From positions 62,001 through 126,000 of the forward strand of contig JACKQL020000032.1 in the NCBI GenBank assembly GCA_018296165.2: a stretch of DNA of 64,000 nt, given 5' to 3'. The DNA is from Termitomyces sp. T153. Its lineage: Eukaryota > Basidiomycota > Agaricomycetes > Agaricales > Lyophyllaceae. The translations under genes were made by a program, and so were the position numbers. The notes beneath the pieces are model-generated. The model was not told the DNA's origin. It made no database searches and saw only the letters and a list, made by a program, of their open reading frames with translations. This document shows, in pieces, positions 24,401 to 35,322 of this stretch. How positions within the stretch are numbered: position 1 is the first letter of the stretch; each line of letters starts with the position of its first letter.

Positions 24401-25615
24401 GTCAATACGATTAAAAAGCTGTGGAGGAAAAATGCCAAAAATGCTTCCTCTGCACCTGTACAACCATCGCCGGACAAGCCAGATGAACCTCCGAAGAATC
24501 CCCGATCTGGAAGAATCTCCCCACAACTTCCAGTTTGTCGGTCGCCAGACATGTTGCCACCACCTGTACCTCAGACTCCTTCGCAGCAGCTCTCTGTGCT
24601 GGTTACAGCTCAGCAGCCAGGGATAATCCCCCATTCACTGTCTCAACCGTCTCAGCCGGCCCGACTATCACACCAAGAGTTGGCACCTCCAGTTCCTCCT
24701 AAGGCACGCTCGCCGATTTCTCACCCGCAACGCCTGTCACGGACTTCGTCCCAACATCGGCCTCCTATAGCTCGCTCTTCACAACAGCTCCGGTATCCTG
24801 TGCCCCCTCATCAACAGGTGACAATACCCCAACAATATGTTGTTCCACCTCTTTTCGATGGCACGAGTACGAACCCGCAACCTATCGTGGCTACCCGAAC
24901 GCGTTCAGGAAGGAGTGACTCTTCTTTAGATCATTTTCAATTTGACCAGGAAACTCCATACCCTATTACTACCCGTCGCACACGAGCGAACAGTCGACCA
25001 ACATCACCTCCTATCCTCTCGCCTAGTCTTCAATCTATACATCTCCCCCCTCCCACGCCGACCTCGGCCATCGGAAGCTTCTCGCCTGTGACGTCTGCGC
25101 CGCCACAACAAAAGCCGACTGTCCGGAAATCAATCTTGAAAGGTTGGAAATCATCTTCTATATCGTCAATTGCGTCCATGCAACCAGTTGGTGTAGTCGA
25201 AGCTCCGACAAATACCGAGCAGCCAAACGCCAATGGGGCCCGTCCCCGTCGTCCTAGCATCGTCAGCTTTGGCTCATTACGAAATTCGGTGACATCTCCA
25301 CCGCAGGACATTCCACCAAGCCCACGGATTCCGCAACAGTTCATTGCATGGAATGACAAACGGCAGTCAATACGGTCCAAGCTCACGAACTCATCCATTG
25401 ATTTGTCACATTCCCCACCACAGCTCAGTACTAAATTGAGTAGTGGGACAATCTCTCCTCGACGGTCAATGACATCATCTCACTCCTCGCAAGAGAGTCG
25501 CCCCAGTTTTGACACGTCGCAATTTGAAATGGTATCGCCAAAGATGGGCTCGGGTTTATCCTACCCATCCCATAGGCTAAATCACTCGATCGATAGTTCT
25601 GCTGAGGGGCGGTAA
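21441..25615 (+). CDS. Large serine/proline-rich protein of unknown function
   Basis: I do not recognise this protein. It is about 1,350 residues from the ATG at 21441, or about 1,319 from the in-frame ATG at 21552 (MTSSTSANANANSST), which may be the true start. Introns at 23523-23570 (48 nt, readable in frame) and 23813-23868 (GTACGT...AACAG) join two long exons. The N-terminal third has a more ordered part (about 21960-22210): HFRRGILVPVHSNLQFQLNA, AKEYALPSTAGMILYLVSS and DTWRHLWTRILKAEQRD. A second ordered patch reads VEFDIDLRKATWYEPWLRSR (about 22580-22640). The rest is Ser/Pro-rich with polyproline ligands such as APPVPPKARS and PPPVPQTP, and basic patches (MSVNTIKKLWRK, RKSILKGWKSSS). 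This suggests a scaffold binding SH3 or profilin-type partners, which is inference. It converges on chitin synthase. Confidence 0.7.
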
Positions 25616-25974
25616 CTTGTGTTCACACGATCTTCACGCAGTCTTTTTTTTTGCACTTCGCTATTCTTATTCCAGTAGCATTTTGTATTGCATATACTGT
25701 CCATCTGTAATCTAACTTCACTTCCCGAACTTGACTAAAACGTTGAATTGGATTGTTGACATTAGCTGTGTCGTGATTGTCCCATAATTACATGGGATAG
25801 CTGGTGCTGTTTTCATTTGGATTTCGTAAAAGGCATATACTATTAAGCCGATACAGAACATTTGCGTAGCCAAGATGGCTATGTGTAAATAACAGTTGAT
25901 TCAACAAGTGCCCGCACTCAGAGTGACGCATACAGCGAACAAAGGGTATATACAGTCAACTTCGGGAAAATGTA
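25616..25974. other. Convergent intergenic region
   Basis: About 360 bases separate the ends of the Ser/Pro-rich gene and chitin synthase, AT-rich with a T-run near 25645. It should hold both polyadenylation regions; no gene is seen. Confidence 0.4.
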
Positions 25975-28900
25975 TCAATGTCCGAACAATCTGAAAATAA
26001 GGTAGAGGAAAGAACCCATGAAGCGAATGGCAGATAGTCCAGCACTGAGACATCGGTCAGTCGAGATACGAGGGAAGACATTAAGAACGTACAATGCCCA
26101 GAACAAGAAAGTCAGGTAAGGGTTGAAAGTGGTGCCATTGGCAGCTTCAACATGCTTTGCGGCCCAGTCAGCGAACGCAGTTGAAGTAAATACAAGAATC
26201 AAGATCCTAACCCGAAACTTAAGTAATTAAGTGAGCGGTAGTAAAAAAAGTTGACTTACATATTCGAGCCAACCCAAGCAAGCACAACATTGGTCCTGCT
26301 GTTTCGGTCATGATCAGCTTGCTTAGTGGCAGCATCACGGGTCTCCTTCTCGGGAGGAGGCTTAATCTTGAGCGAATTACGTGCAGCAACCCACAGCCGA
26401 TCCACGTCTTCACGCGCAGTGGGGAGCTCGACTTCCAGCATTTCCTTTCCGTCTTCGTTCTTGACTTTCTTTGCACCTCCAAGATCCTTTGCGGCGCCAT
26501 TGTCACCCTTGGTTCCCCAACTTACATCGTGCAGATTGCACATGGCATACATCATCAAGATGTTGACATAAGAGGGAAGCAAGAACATGTACTGCGCGAA
26601 GCTGGTGAACATGTGCCATGGCTCGAAGTGCATGAATGAGCTAATGAAATAGAGACCATAGGTTGCAAGGAGGGCAATGACAATGTCCTGGATGGTTTTG
26701 TTATGCAGGACCAGCCTGGCAAGAGAACCTCAGAAATGAGCGGGTACTGGTGAGAACATGAAAGGACCTACTGTCCAAAGTTCTTCCAGTCATTCACACT
26801 TCTAGCGGCACGGTAAACAGTGTAACCTGCACACCACATTGTTATAATGTTACATATGCCGAACAAGATGATGGCTGTGAGATATGTCCATTTGGAGCCC
26901 TGGTGCACAGTGAGAGACCACGCTCTTGTTATAATTTTGTTCTTACCTGAGGTCGGTTGCCGAGAGAACAAACAAGAACAACAAAAAGGAGACAGATATA
27001 CAGATCAAGAAAGACCTCAAAAACATAGAACCCAGCACCCTTGCTAAGGAAGTTGAATGCATTATCGCTACCAGATTTCGTTGCCGAGGAAATGAGCTGT
27101 ACAGAGATGATATCCGAATTGTCATTCGCTGACACAAATGACGAAAGCTTACGAAATAGAAGGCCAGGTAAAAATTAGCAAGCGACGTCCATGTAAAAAG
27201 GAGTTGAATGGCATTATAGATGAACTCGATCTGAGGGGAATGTCGATAACATTGATCGAGACAATAGAGGGAAATCAAACCTGAAGAACGATCTTGCGGA
27301 GGAAATTCTGCCCAGAAGTCCAAATTCTGAAGAAAAACACCGTTGCGTGAATGGAGGCGAACAAAGAACCGTTCAACCATCTCCGACGCTGCGAAATGAA
27401 CTCGGGGACCTGAAAACCCAAACAGTAAAGCTCACGACACAAGATTACAGATGAATAGGCGACATACAGTAGCAGGGACGTCAGTGGCTGCCTTGGCACT
27501 CTTGACATATTTCAAACTGGATAGCACGACATCAGGGGAGTGGAGAATCCCAAGCTACAAGAAAGGAAGTACGTACGTCCAACTCTCCGTGTTTTTAGTA
27601 ACGATCTCAAAGCACAGAATACGATCTTCAGCGAGATACATGTTTCTCTACGAGGTTCATATAAGTGAAACTACCAGGCGTCAGAGAATCTGCGCAACCG
27701 ACCTCTATATTAAGGTGAAACAGTCAGGTTCGCCTCATGTATGTCCAAAAATGGAAAATAACCTACCGAAAATACTCGCACCACTAGATCCGCCGTGCAT
27801 AGTCTCACCCTTGAAGTACGAGGCGAGAGGGCCCTTCCCATTTGGTCCATTCGATAAAGCCTTGTATCTGTAAGCACTAAAAGCGCCAGGAAGCACACTG
27901 ATGTAACCGAACACGCTCTGACATATGAGACCAGGAGTTCATTTTGATTCTCATCGAATTTACTAACCTCCAGCGGTTTGTCGAGAATGTTGGACATTTT
28001 ATACTGGTAATCAATGTCAGCCACTAACTATATGACTGATTCAGTAGCTACCTCAAAGTTTTGAGACGCAGCCAGAGGATTGGTTAGGAGAAGGCTGCAG
28101 CCTCTGCCTGTGTCGACACAGATTCTATTGACAAAGCTCAGCAACACGCAATATAAACAAGACGATAATAGTGCTTGCTTACTCGCCGCAAGCTCCACCG
28201 ACGCCAGGATGCTTGTCAAAGCCTAAATCATTTACCATTCATACAAGAACAAGGAAGACAAGGGCAAAACTAACATTTCCATAGCTCGTAAATTGAAGTC
28301 CCAGTTGGCTTCGTACCCACATCCAGTAGAACACAAACTATGCAAGGATGAATTAACATTATACTCAATGCGACGTTAACGATACCTACCATTGGGCTTT
28401 ATGAGAGGACCAAAGGCGTTGAAGAACCAACGGTGACTGTTAAGCTTCTTCTTGTTTTGCTCCTTAAGGCAGAACAAGATCTGGACCGGGCATGATCCTT
28501 GCCCGACTTCACCTGTATCAGTCACGATGACACTGGACGTGTATCTAAAGTTGATGGAGTTAGATATAGGTAATTTCATCAGACGATTATACTCACTCGA
28601 AAATATGAGCTGTCACATCTTTGCCACCAACAGAGTCCTTAGCGATACCGTCTTGATAACATCCCATCTATCGAGATGTAGATGCAAAAAATGAATCAAC
28701 AGATGGTCGACGTAGAAGTTTACTCACAAGACTGAGGACTTGGAGAGTTCGTTTGTTGATCTTGTTCCTACCGTCGGACACAACGCAAACAACGACCTTC
28801 TTCCAACCATCTGGGCCCCAGGTCTTGGACCTAGACCTACTGCACAGATGCGCCACGTTTTTGATGACACTGAATCTTTCATTGAGATCGGGATATCCGC

Positions 28901-29496
28901 AGATAAGGATGAACTCACGCATTCATCGTCCGGACGAATAAGACTTCGTCTTCGTTATACATAGTCATAACGATAAACAATTCCGTTGGGCGGCCCATCA
29001 GATATGGACGGAGGGTGTAGCGCGCCGACATGAAGTCGTCTGGGTCACAGGTGGCAGCAGTATATCTCATCTTTGACATTTCTTCAACATCTTGTTTGCC
29101 TGCAGGCACAATATTGGAAGGCACTGGTACGTCGAGCACCAAATTTCCATGAACCAGGGCCACCTGGCGCACAGACCTCCGTCGCATCATCTTCTCGCGC
29201 ATGTCATTGTATCCATTGTCCATGCCGTACATCCCTTGGTGTTGTGGGGGGTAGTTCTGAGGTAGAGGCATCGGGGGCACCGGAGGTGCTTCGTACTTTT
29301 CGTATGAAGAAGGCATGAGGTGTACCTGAGACCCTGCATGGCTCTGGTATGATCTGGCGGACTTGCTATCCCAGTTCGCTTGTCCGTCATATGATTCTTG
29401 GTGGTGCTGCTGAAACGGGGGGTAATTACTTGTTGGGTACGAATGGTAACTATCGTTGGGTTGCTGATAGTATGGGTCGTTTTGACGGTATGCCAT
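25975..29496 (-). CDS. chs: Chitin synthase (division 1, class I-III type)
   Basis: A plasma-membrane glycosyltransferase (GT2) that polymerises UDP-GlcNAc into cell-wall chitin. The N-terminus ([20 protein letters not shown]) is a Gln/Tyr/Pro-rich cytosolic tail, then [15 protein letters not shown] and the catalytic part: [55 protein letters not shown] (about 27640) and the chitin synthase signature QRRRWLNGS (about 27380). No myosin head or large extra N-terminal domain is present, which places it in division 1. Several hydrophobic membrane segments follow between 27330 and 26570 and near the end ([34 protein letters not shown]). More than ten short introns are present. The exact class among I, II and III cannot be settled by eye. 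Confidence 0.9.
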
Positions 29497-32400
29497 GATC
29501 GCTGAAATAGACACTCCTGAGTGGTATAAAATGAGGGTTGGTAGAGAATGGACGGCCTGATAGAGACTAAAGTGGCCTGGAACGAATGAGAGGATTGCCT
29601 AGGGCAAAAGATGGAGATGACCTTGGTCACGGTCGGAATGTGATGGAGAGACCTCCTGATCTTCGCAAATTCATACACATTTAGATAATTACCCCATAAG
29701 GAAATACATTATGTTTTTACATATGGATCATCAGAATACGTATTATGCGTGAATTGGACAAATCATTCTATCGAGTAGTATTGGATCTATTATGTGTCTG
29801 CAAACTAATGCTAGATTTTGGTAATTTTTGTAGCACAGCAGCAAATAGGGATGGCACTGGCCACCTAGGATATAATGATTAGCTTGAATCAATGCCTAGC
29901 ATGCCTAAGGGGATATTCAAGTGGTCCATCTTTGCCTTCTTGGAAACAGTAGAGTGCCAGCGCGTTATTTCCTGATCAATCCTCTTCTTCTAGGTCTGAT
30001 GTGCTCGCCAGAAGGCACCTTCAGAAATCCTTTGTCAGATGACAAGGTTGATATCATCGGAGGTATAGTTAGAGACTCTCGACCGTTTGACCCGCTCTTT
30101 GGCAACGCTGATGTCCTCGAATGCATGTCTTGACAAGCTGACCTACCTGCCTACCACTCTCTCCACTATGATTATTTCCATTGTCTTCAACAAGTCTTTC
30201 TAACATACTCATCCTTATCAACATTATCACCAGATCCCAGTCTTTATCATCATTATTCACATCGTTGGCATAGAGTCTTCAGCGGCTGAGAGGAAATCAT
30301 GCTGTCCCCATGAATTGAGAAGATCAGCAGCATATACAATGTCAAGTCTTTAAGGTGGGTGACCAGTCTTCATGGTTCAATATTCAAGCATTGCATTTTG
30401 AGCGGAGCTTGAACGTTCGGGCCTTCAGGCAAGCTTTGGACCAGCTTTGGACCCAGTATCCCAGATCCCACCTCACTGCTGGCAGCTCATTGTGTTTCCT
30501 AGTAAAACAAAGAACAAGAAACCAGTTGTACCATTTCTGAACAGTGTGTTTCCAATGGAAGAATTCATTAAAAAATGGTATGACAGCTATGGAAACAGGT
30601 TCCAGTGCCAGCAGTGAGAAGAACATATTATTGCCTTCACCAAGTCTCACATTTGAGCTGAGACCACCTCTGTAGAGGTCCTGCAGGATACTGCAAACCC
30701 ATTCTGAACTTGCAAGCCATGAGACATGTTGCAGAAGTCAAAAGCTGTAAGTACATGGCACACTGCCAATAAGACGAGGGAGCACTGTGGTCCATTAAAT
30801 TCCTTACTAGTAGGTGATGAGGAGGGCAAGGACAACTGCGTATCTCAAGCGATATCCACCGAGTATATTAATTCATATCTTTCTCGGAGCCCATGACTGC
30901 ATGATACCTTGTTGACTCTGTTGACCCATCTGTGCAGTAACACATGGCATGAGTCACCTTCATCATGATTAGACATGCTATTGTCCTCTGGAAGCCAAAG
31001 AACTTCCAAGCCTGAGATGGTGTTGAAAATCGGTGTTATTGTTATGCTGTTATTGTTATGGGCGCTGGTAAGAATCTTTTCACTCCTTCTACGTTCAAAG
31101 CTCAAAATAGATGGGAGAGTTGCAATGCTTCCATTCCTACCGTCCAGCATTACTTATGCAAGGCCAATGTGGGGTTCAAAGGCTCCCACCCTCGAACCCG
31201 ACGTAGTTTGTCTCAGGCTTCTCTGAACTCTGGGATAATTTGCTTCATGTAATCTGTACAAACACAATTTGAGGCCAGTCACAAAGAAGGATACGAAATG
31301 TGACAGCACAGTACCGAAAATGACAGTTATTCTGAAAGCTACGAGGTCTACGCGGACTGTATACTACACCAAGTGGCCGGGAAGCTACCTTTTTACCAGG
31401 GCTGACGTGTTCTAAGTGTGGAGTATCATAGTCACAGTGATATCTGATGGGTATGATGGGTATGCATTGGAAGGTATCAGACTTATAGCATTTGTGCAGT
31501 AGGTCACTGCAGGTAGGATACGTATTGTGGGAATCTGTCCGATTCTAGATCATCGCCGTCGAGCAAGCAATGCCTCTGAAAATGCATTATCAATGTTTTT
31601 GTTAGTCATTAAGATCATGAAGATTGGAACTCTCGAGCGGTTCGTCGTATCTGGTATATGCATACGTTTAGATCGCGTACTTAGGTCCCTGAACGGATTA
31701 AACATTCTTGAGGCTTGTCCACCGTTCATGTCAGATATGTATACTATTAGGCATGCTACAACCTGCAGGCGACATGAATATATATGATATGTATGCACAT
31801 ATGCAGTAGAAAATCATTCCTAACGTTTTGAAATGACAATTTTCTTGCTCTATATGTGTATGTTTCATTTCTGCAAAAGCGAAAGTGGAGCTTTTCATGA
31901 CGCCACCCTCTTCGGAAACGAATACATTGTACCTAGATGACAGGCAGCAGACAGTGCAACAAAATTTGACGTCGATCTGAGCTCGGTATCTCCTGGCCTA
32001 CGAAAGTGTCAGACGACTGGAGAAGAAAATCCAGTCTTATGATCCAGAAAGATTACAAGCTCTATGGGTGTCAAAAATAAGATCGAATCATAGACCTTGC
32101 CATAGGCTGTGATCCGATTGAGGACGGAGAAAGAACTGCCGCAGACGACATCGAAGGGCCACACAAAATGCGGGCACTGGCATCAGAACACATGGCACTT
32201 GCGAAAAGATATTTCAAATTTTCGCCGGCCTGGATATCCGACGTTAAGCGCGCGCTCTGCGCTGTTTCGGAACTACGGAGCGAGCACCAAGGGGGAAAAC
32301 GGCCAGTAGGGGATTGATGCGATGGCTTGTCGGAGGAGAATAATGTATTTCAATAGGGAGGTACGAGAAAGAAGGCCACCTGATTATAGTATGATAGTGA

Positions 32401-32870
32401 AGGCAGAAACAGGGGGCGGGTAAGTAGAAGGACAGCAACGCAGCAGCACGGCTGAGTTGACAATGCAAGGGTTGCTCAGCACAAAAGTTAGACTGATTCA
32501 TCGATGGGATGGATTTGAGACTCCGCTGCACAGCTTATTTGGTTCTCTCTTGAGGTTGCCTCAGCCCACCACCTCGAAGCCCTTCAACCTTGTCCTCCCC
32601 CCTTCAACCTTTTCTTTGTTCTCTATCTTACTTTCTGTGAGTATCTTACGTCTTATTTTTTCTTCTCTTGCCATCAAAAGCAATAGCGGCGAGGTTGCCG
32701 CATAGTAACCTCACAACACATCAACAAGCGGGCGTGGCGTTTTCTTTGTCCTCGATTCCTCGCCATTGGGGGCAGCCATCTTGACAACGGCTATCTTATT
32801 GACTGCCTGCCCTCTGTCAGCCACCGGGAGGTAACCACGTTACGGGCATTGACCAGTGCCTGATCCACAC
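29497..32870. other. 3.4 kb mainly non-coding region
   Basis: Between chitin synthase (minus) and casein kinase I (plus) there is no recognised gene. It has an AT-rich promoter side near 29680-29880, a CpG-poor degenerate piece at 30300-31250 (listed separately), and unremarkable DNA to 32870. Confidence 0.4.
30300..31250. mobile_element. Possible decayed transposon fragment
   Basis: CpG dinucleotides become scarce from about 30440 to 31180 compared with flanking DNA, and all six frames are full of stops although protein-like shreds appear on the plus strand (for example PVVPFLNSVFPMEEFIKKWY around 30515-30580 and GAGKNLFTPSTFKAQNRWES around 31060-31120). The same CpG loss marks the clear transposon relics at 39-47 kb. 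No family is recognised, so the class is unknown. Confidence 0.35.
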
Positions 32871-32879
32871 GCCCTCCTG

Positions 32880-32991
32880 CCCTCAACCCCTAGAAAAACT
32901 CGTTGCTTTTATTCCCCTCTTTGATTTCTCCCGCTCTTTCACGAAACTCATCTACACTCTTTCCCAGATTTTCTCTCTATCCTCATAGCAT
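32880..32991 (+). promoter_or_regulatory. Pyrimidine-rich leader of casein kinase I
   Basis: The stretch just before the start codon is almost entirely C and T (for example CTCTTTGATTTCTCCCGCTC and TTTCTCTCTATCCTC). Such CT-rich blocks before the start are usual for well-expressed basidiomycete genes and mark transcription initiation zones. Confidence 0.4.
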
Positions 32992-34242
32992 ATGGCAGAC
33001 TCTTCCTCTCATAGACTCGACCTCCGTGTCGGTGGGAAATATAGGTTGGGAAAGAAGATAGGTTCTGGCTCTTTTGGTATGTTATCCGCTCTTTTGATAT
33101 CCCTTCCTCCTCATGAAACCCCTCTATCCAGGGGACATCTACCTGGGGATCAACATCATCTCAGGCGAAGAAGTCGCTATTAAGCTCGAATCCGTCAAGG
33201 CCAAGCATCCTCAGCTCGAGTACGAATCCAAGGTCTACAAGACCCTCGCTGGCGGTGTCGGCGTTCCTTTCGTTCGGTGGTTCGGCACTGAATGCGACTA
33301 CAACGCCATGGTTCTTGATCTTCTTGGACCCTCTCTCGAGGACTTGTTCAATTTTTGCAATCGCAAGTTCAGCTTGAAGACGGTCCTTCTCCTTGCCGAT
33401 CAATTGGTGAGTCATCCTATATGCGCCGTGTCACTTGCCGAGGTGCGAGTGGCTGACATCCGTCCAGATCTCTCGTATCGAATACATCCACTCTCGCAAC
33501 TTTATCCATCGCGATATCAAGCCCGACAACTTCTTAATGGGAATTGGCAAGCGTGGTAACCAGGTCAACGTCATCGATTTCGGTTTGGCGAAGAAGTTCC
33601 GCGACCCCAAGACCCACCTTCATATTCCCTACAGGGAGAACAAGAATTTGACCGGCACTGCTCGTTACACTTCCATCAACACCCACTTGGGTGTTGAGCA
33701 GGCTCGTCGTGATGATTTGGAATCCCTTGCATATGTCCTGATGTACTTCCTCCGGGGTTCCCTCCCATGGCAGGGACTTAAGGCTGCTACAAAGAAACAG
33801 AAATATGACCGCATCATGGAGAAGAAGATGACTACCCCCACTGATTTGCTTTGCCGCGGTTTCCCCAACGAGTTCGGCATCTTCCTGAATTACACCCGTG
33901 CTCTTCGCTTTGACGACAAACCTGACTACTCTTATCTCCGAAAGCTTTTCCGTGACCTCTTTGTTCGTGAGGGTTACCAGTACGACTACGTTTTCGACTG
34001 GAGTGTCCAGCGCAACGCTCAGGACGAAGCTAAGCCTTCCGCCAGGCGCAAGGTCGTTCAAGACGAGGAAGACCATCGTGCGAGCGACCGAATGTATGTG
34101 CATATCCACTGAGATATCATCGATCCTCATAACGATCTTACCTAGGCTTCGCTCGCACACCCGACAAGCCCAGCAGGTTCCTCCTGGTCCTGTTACCGGC
34201 CAACAGCGCACTGGACGCGGCCGCGAAGCTGACCTTTGGTAA
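32992..34242 (+). CDS. Casein kinase I (Hrr25/CK1 delta-type)
   Basis: A Ser/Thr protein kinase of the CK1 family, acting in vesicle traffic, ribosome maturation, DNA repair and endocytosis in other fungi. Exons are 32992-33076, 33132-33406, 33468-34093 and 34146-34242, giving 360 residues. The glycine loop reads IGSGSFGDIYLG across the first intron, the ATP lysine is in EEVAIKLES, the catalytic loop is [10 protein letters not shown], and [11 protein letters not shown] follows. The CK1-specific SIN replaces APE ([19 protein letters not shown]), and SLPWQGLKA is present. The domain ends near residue 300 and a short basic/Gln-rich tail ends READLW; there is no CAAX or Cys-rich membrane anchor, so it resembles the Hrr25 type more than Yck. 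All catalytic residues appear intact. Confidence 0.95.
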
Positions 34243-35322
34243 ATCAATTCGAAGGTCCTTCTCTCGGTTCGTGCGCTTCAGGTGCGGTCCAGCGATGTGG
34301 TTGTGGACGTTAGCTGCAGGGGTGTTTCGCTTGGGTCTTAGGTGCTGTTTGATGTTCTCATGTGGGCGGGCTGTACGCGCAGCGAGCTGCGAAGATGTCG
34401 GGGAGTGTGGCAAAGTTGGAAAGTTACGGTTGAGGCACGTCCGGTTCGCCGGTCCTCAATAATGCGCTCTCGGCTTCCACTCGTTATATTCCTACTCTCG
34501 ACATATCCTCCTCGTGCGTCCGAGGCTAGTTCAGCCCGACTTACTGGCAACGTTTTGTTGCTCTACACCATTATGACCTCTATTACAACAAGGTTTGCTT
34601 GTGCCCTCGATTCCTTCTTTATACGGACGCTATTTTCTTTTCAAGCCAGATCCGCCTCCCTTGTAAGAGGGGAGGTGGTATGGCCGCCTCTAGTCTTACC
34701 TCTCCTGTGATGTCATGATTCCATTTCATTTGCGCCCGTAAATATCCCATCTTATTGTGCGGATACATTCCCTTTACCACATTCTCGAGATTCATGACTC
34801 TTACTTCCTTTGATATCGCTATTATTGTCCTGGATCCACATTTGCCCTTCCCTTTCTACCTACCCTTCCATCACCCACTCGTTTCTTGTCTTTGTGGTCC
34901 TCCCATCCCCACCTCTTCTAGAATGCCTTACTAGTAGGATTCCGTTGAGGGCGAGCGGATGGGAGAGGGCGCTGCGTCTGGTCTTGCGGCAGGCAGCAAT
35001 GGTTGAGGAATTCACGACGGGTTTGTCTACAGGTTCTTGCGCAACACTCTTTATCAGTACGATTTTATGAACCTTTATGATACTTGACCCTCCTCTCCAC
35101 TTTCCTAGCCGTTTGTCAGGCGCGTCTTACATTGGTCATGCCGTCGTGTATAAATTAAATAACATGTGAACGTTGAACGCATACGAATATAGATTTGACT
35201 TGGAAAACGAAAGATGCTGGAGGTGCAAAGCTAGAACCAAACACGTCGTTGGCATTAGTGACCAAACAAACATTACACGTCCACAACATCCCTGCACGAC
35301 GCATAAGCGACGAAGCTCAGCA
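34243..35322. other. 1.1 kb between casein kinase I and COPG
   Basis: This should hold the 3' untranslated region of the kinase and the promoter of the COPI gamma gene. Open frames up to 122 codons exist but show no domain or intron signals. I see no separate gene. Confidence 0.4.

Noticed and set aside
34342..34710. 122-codon ORF between casein kinase I and COPG
   Set aside because: It lies in the expected 3' flank of the kinase, with composition and codon use unlike the neighbours and no domain.
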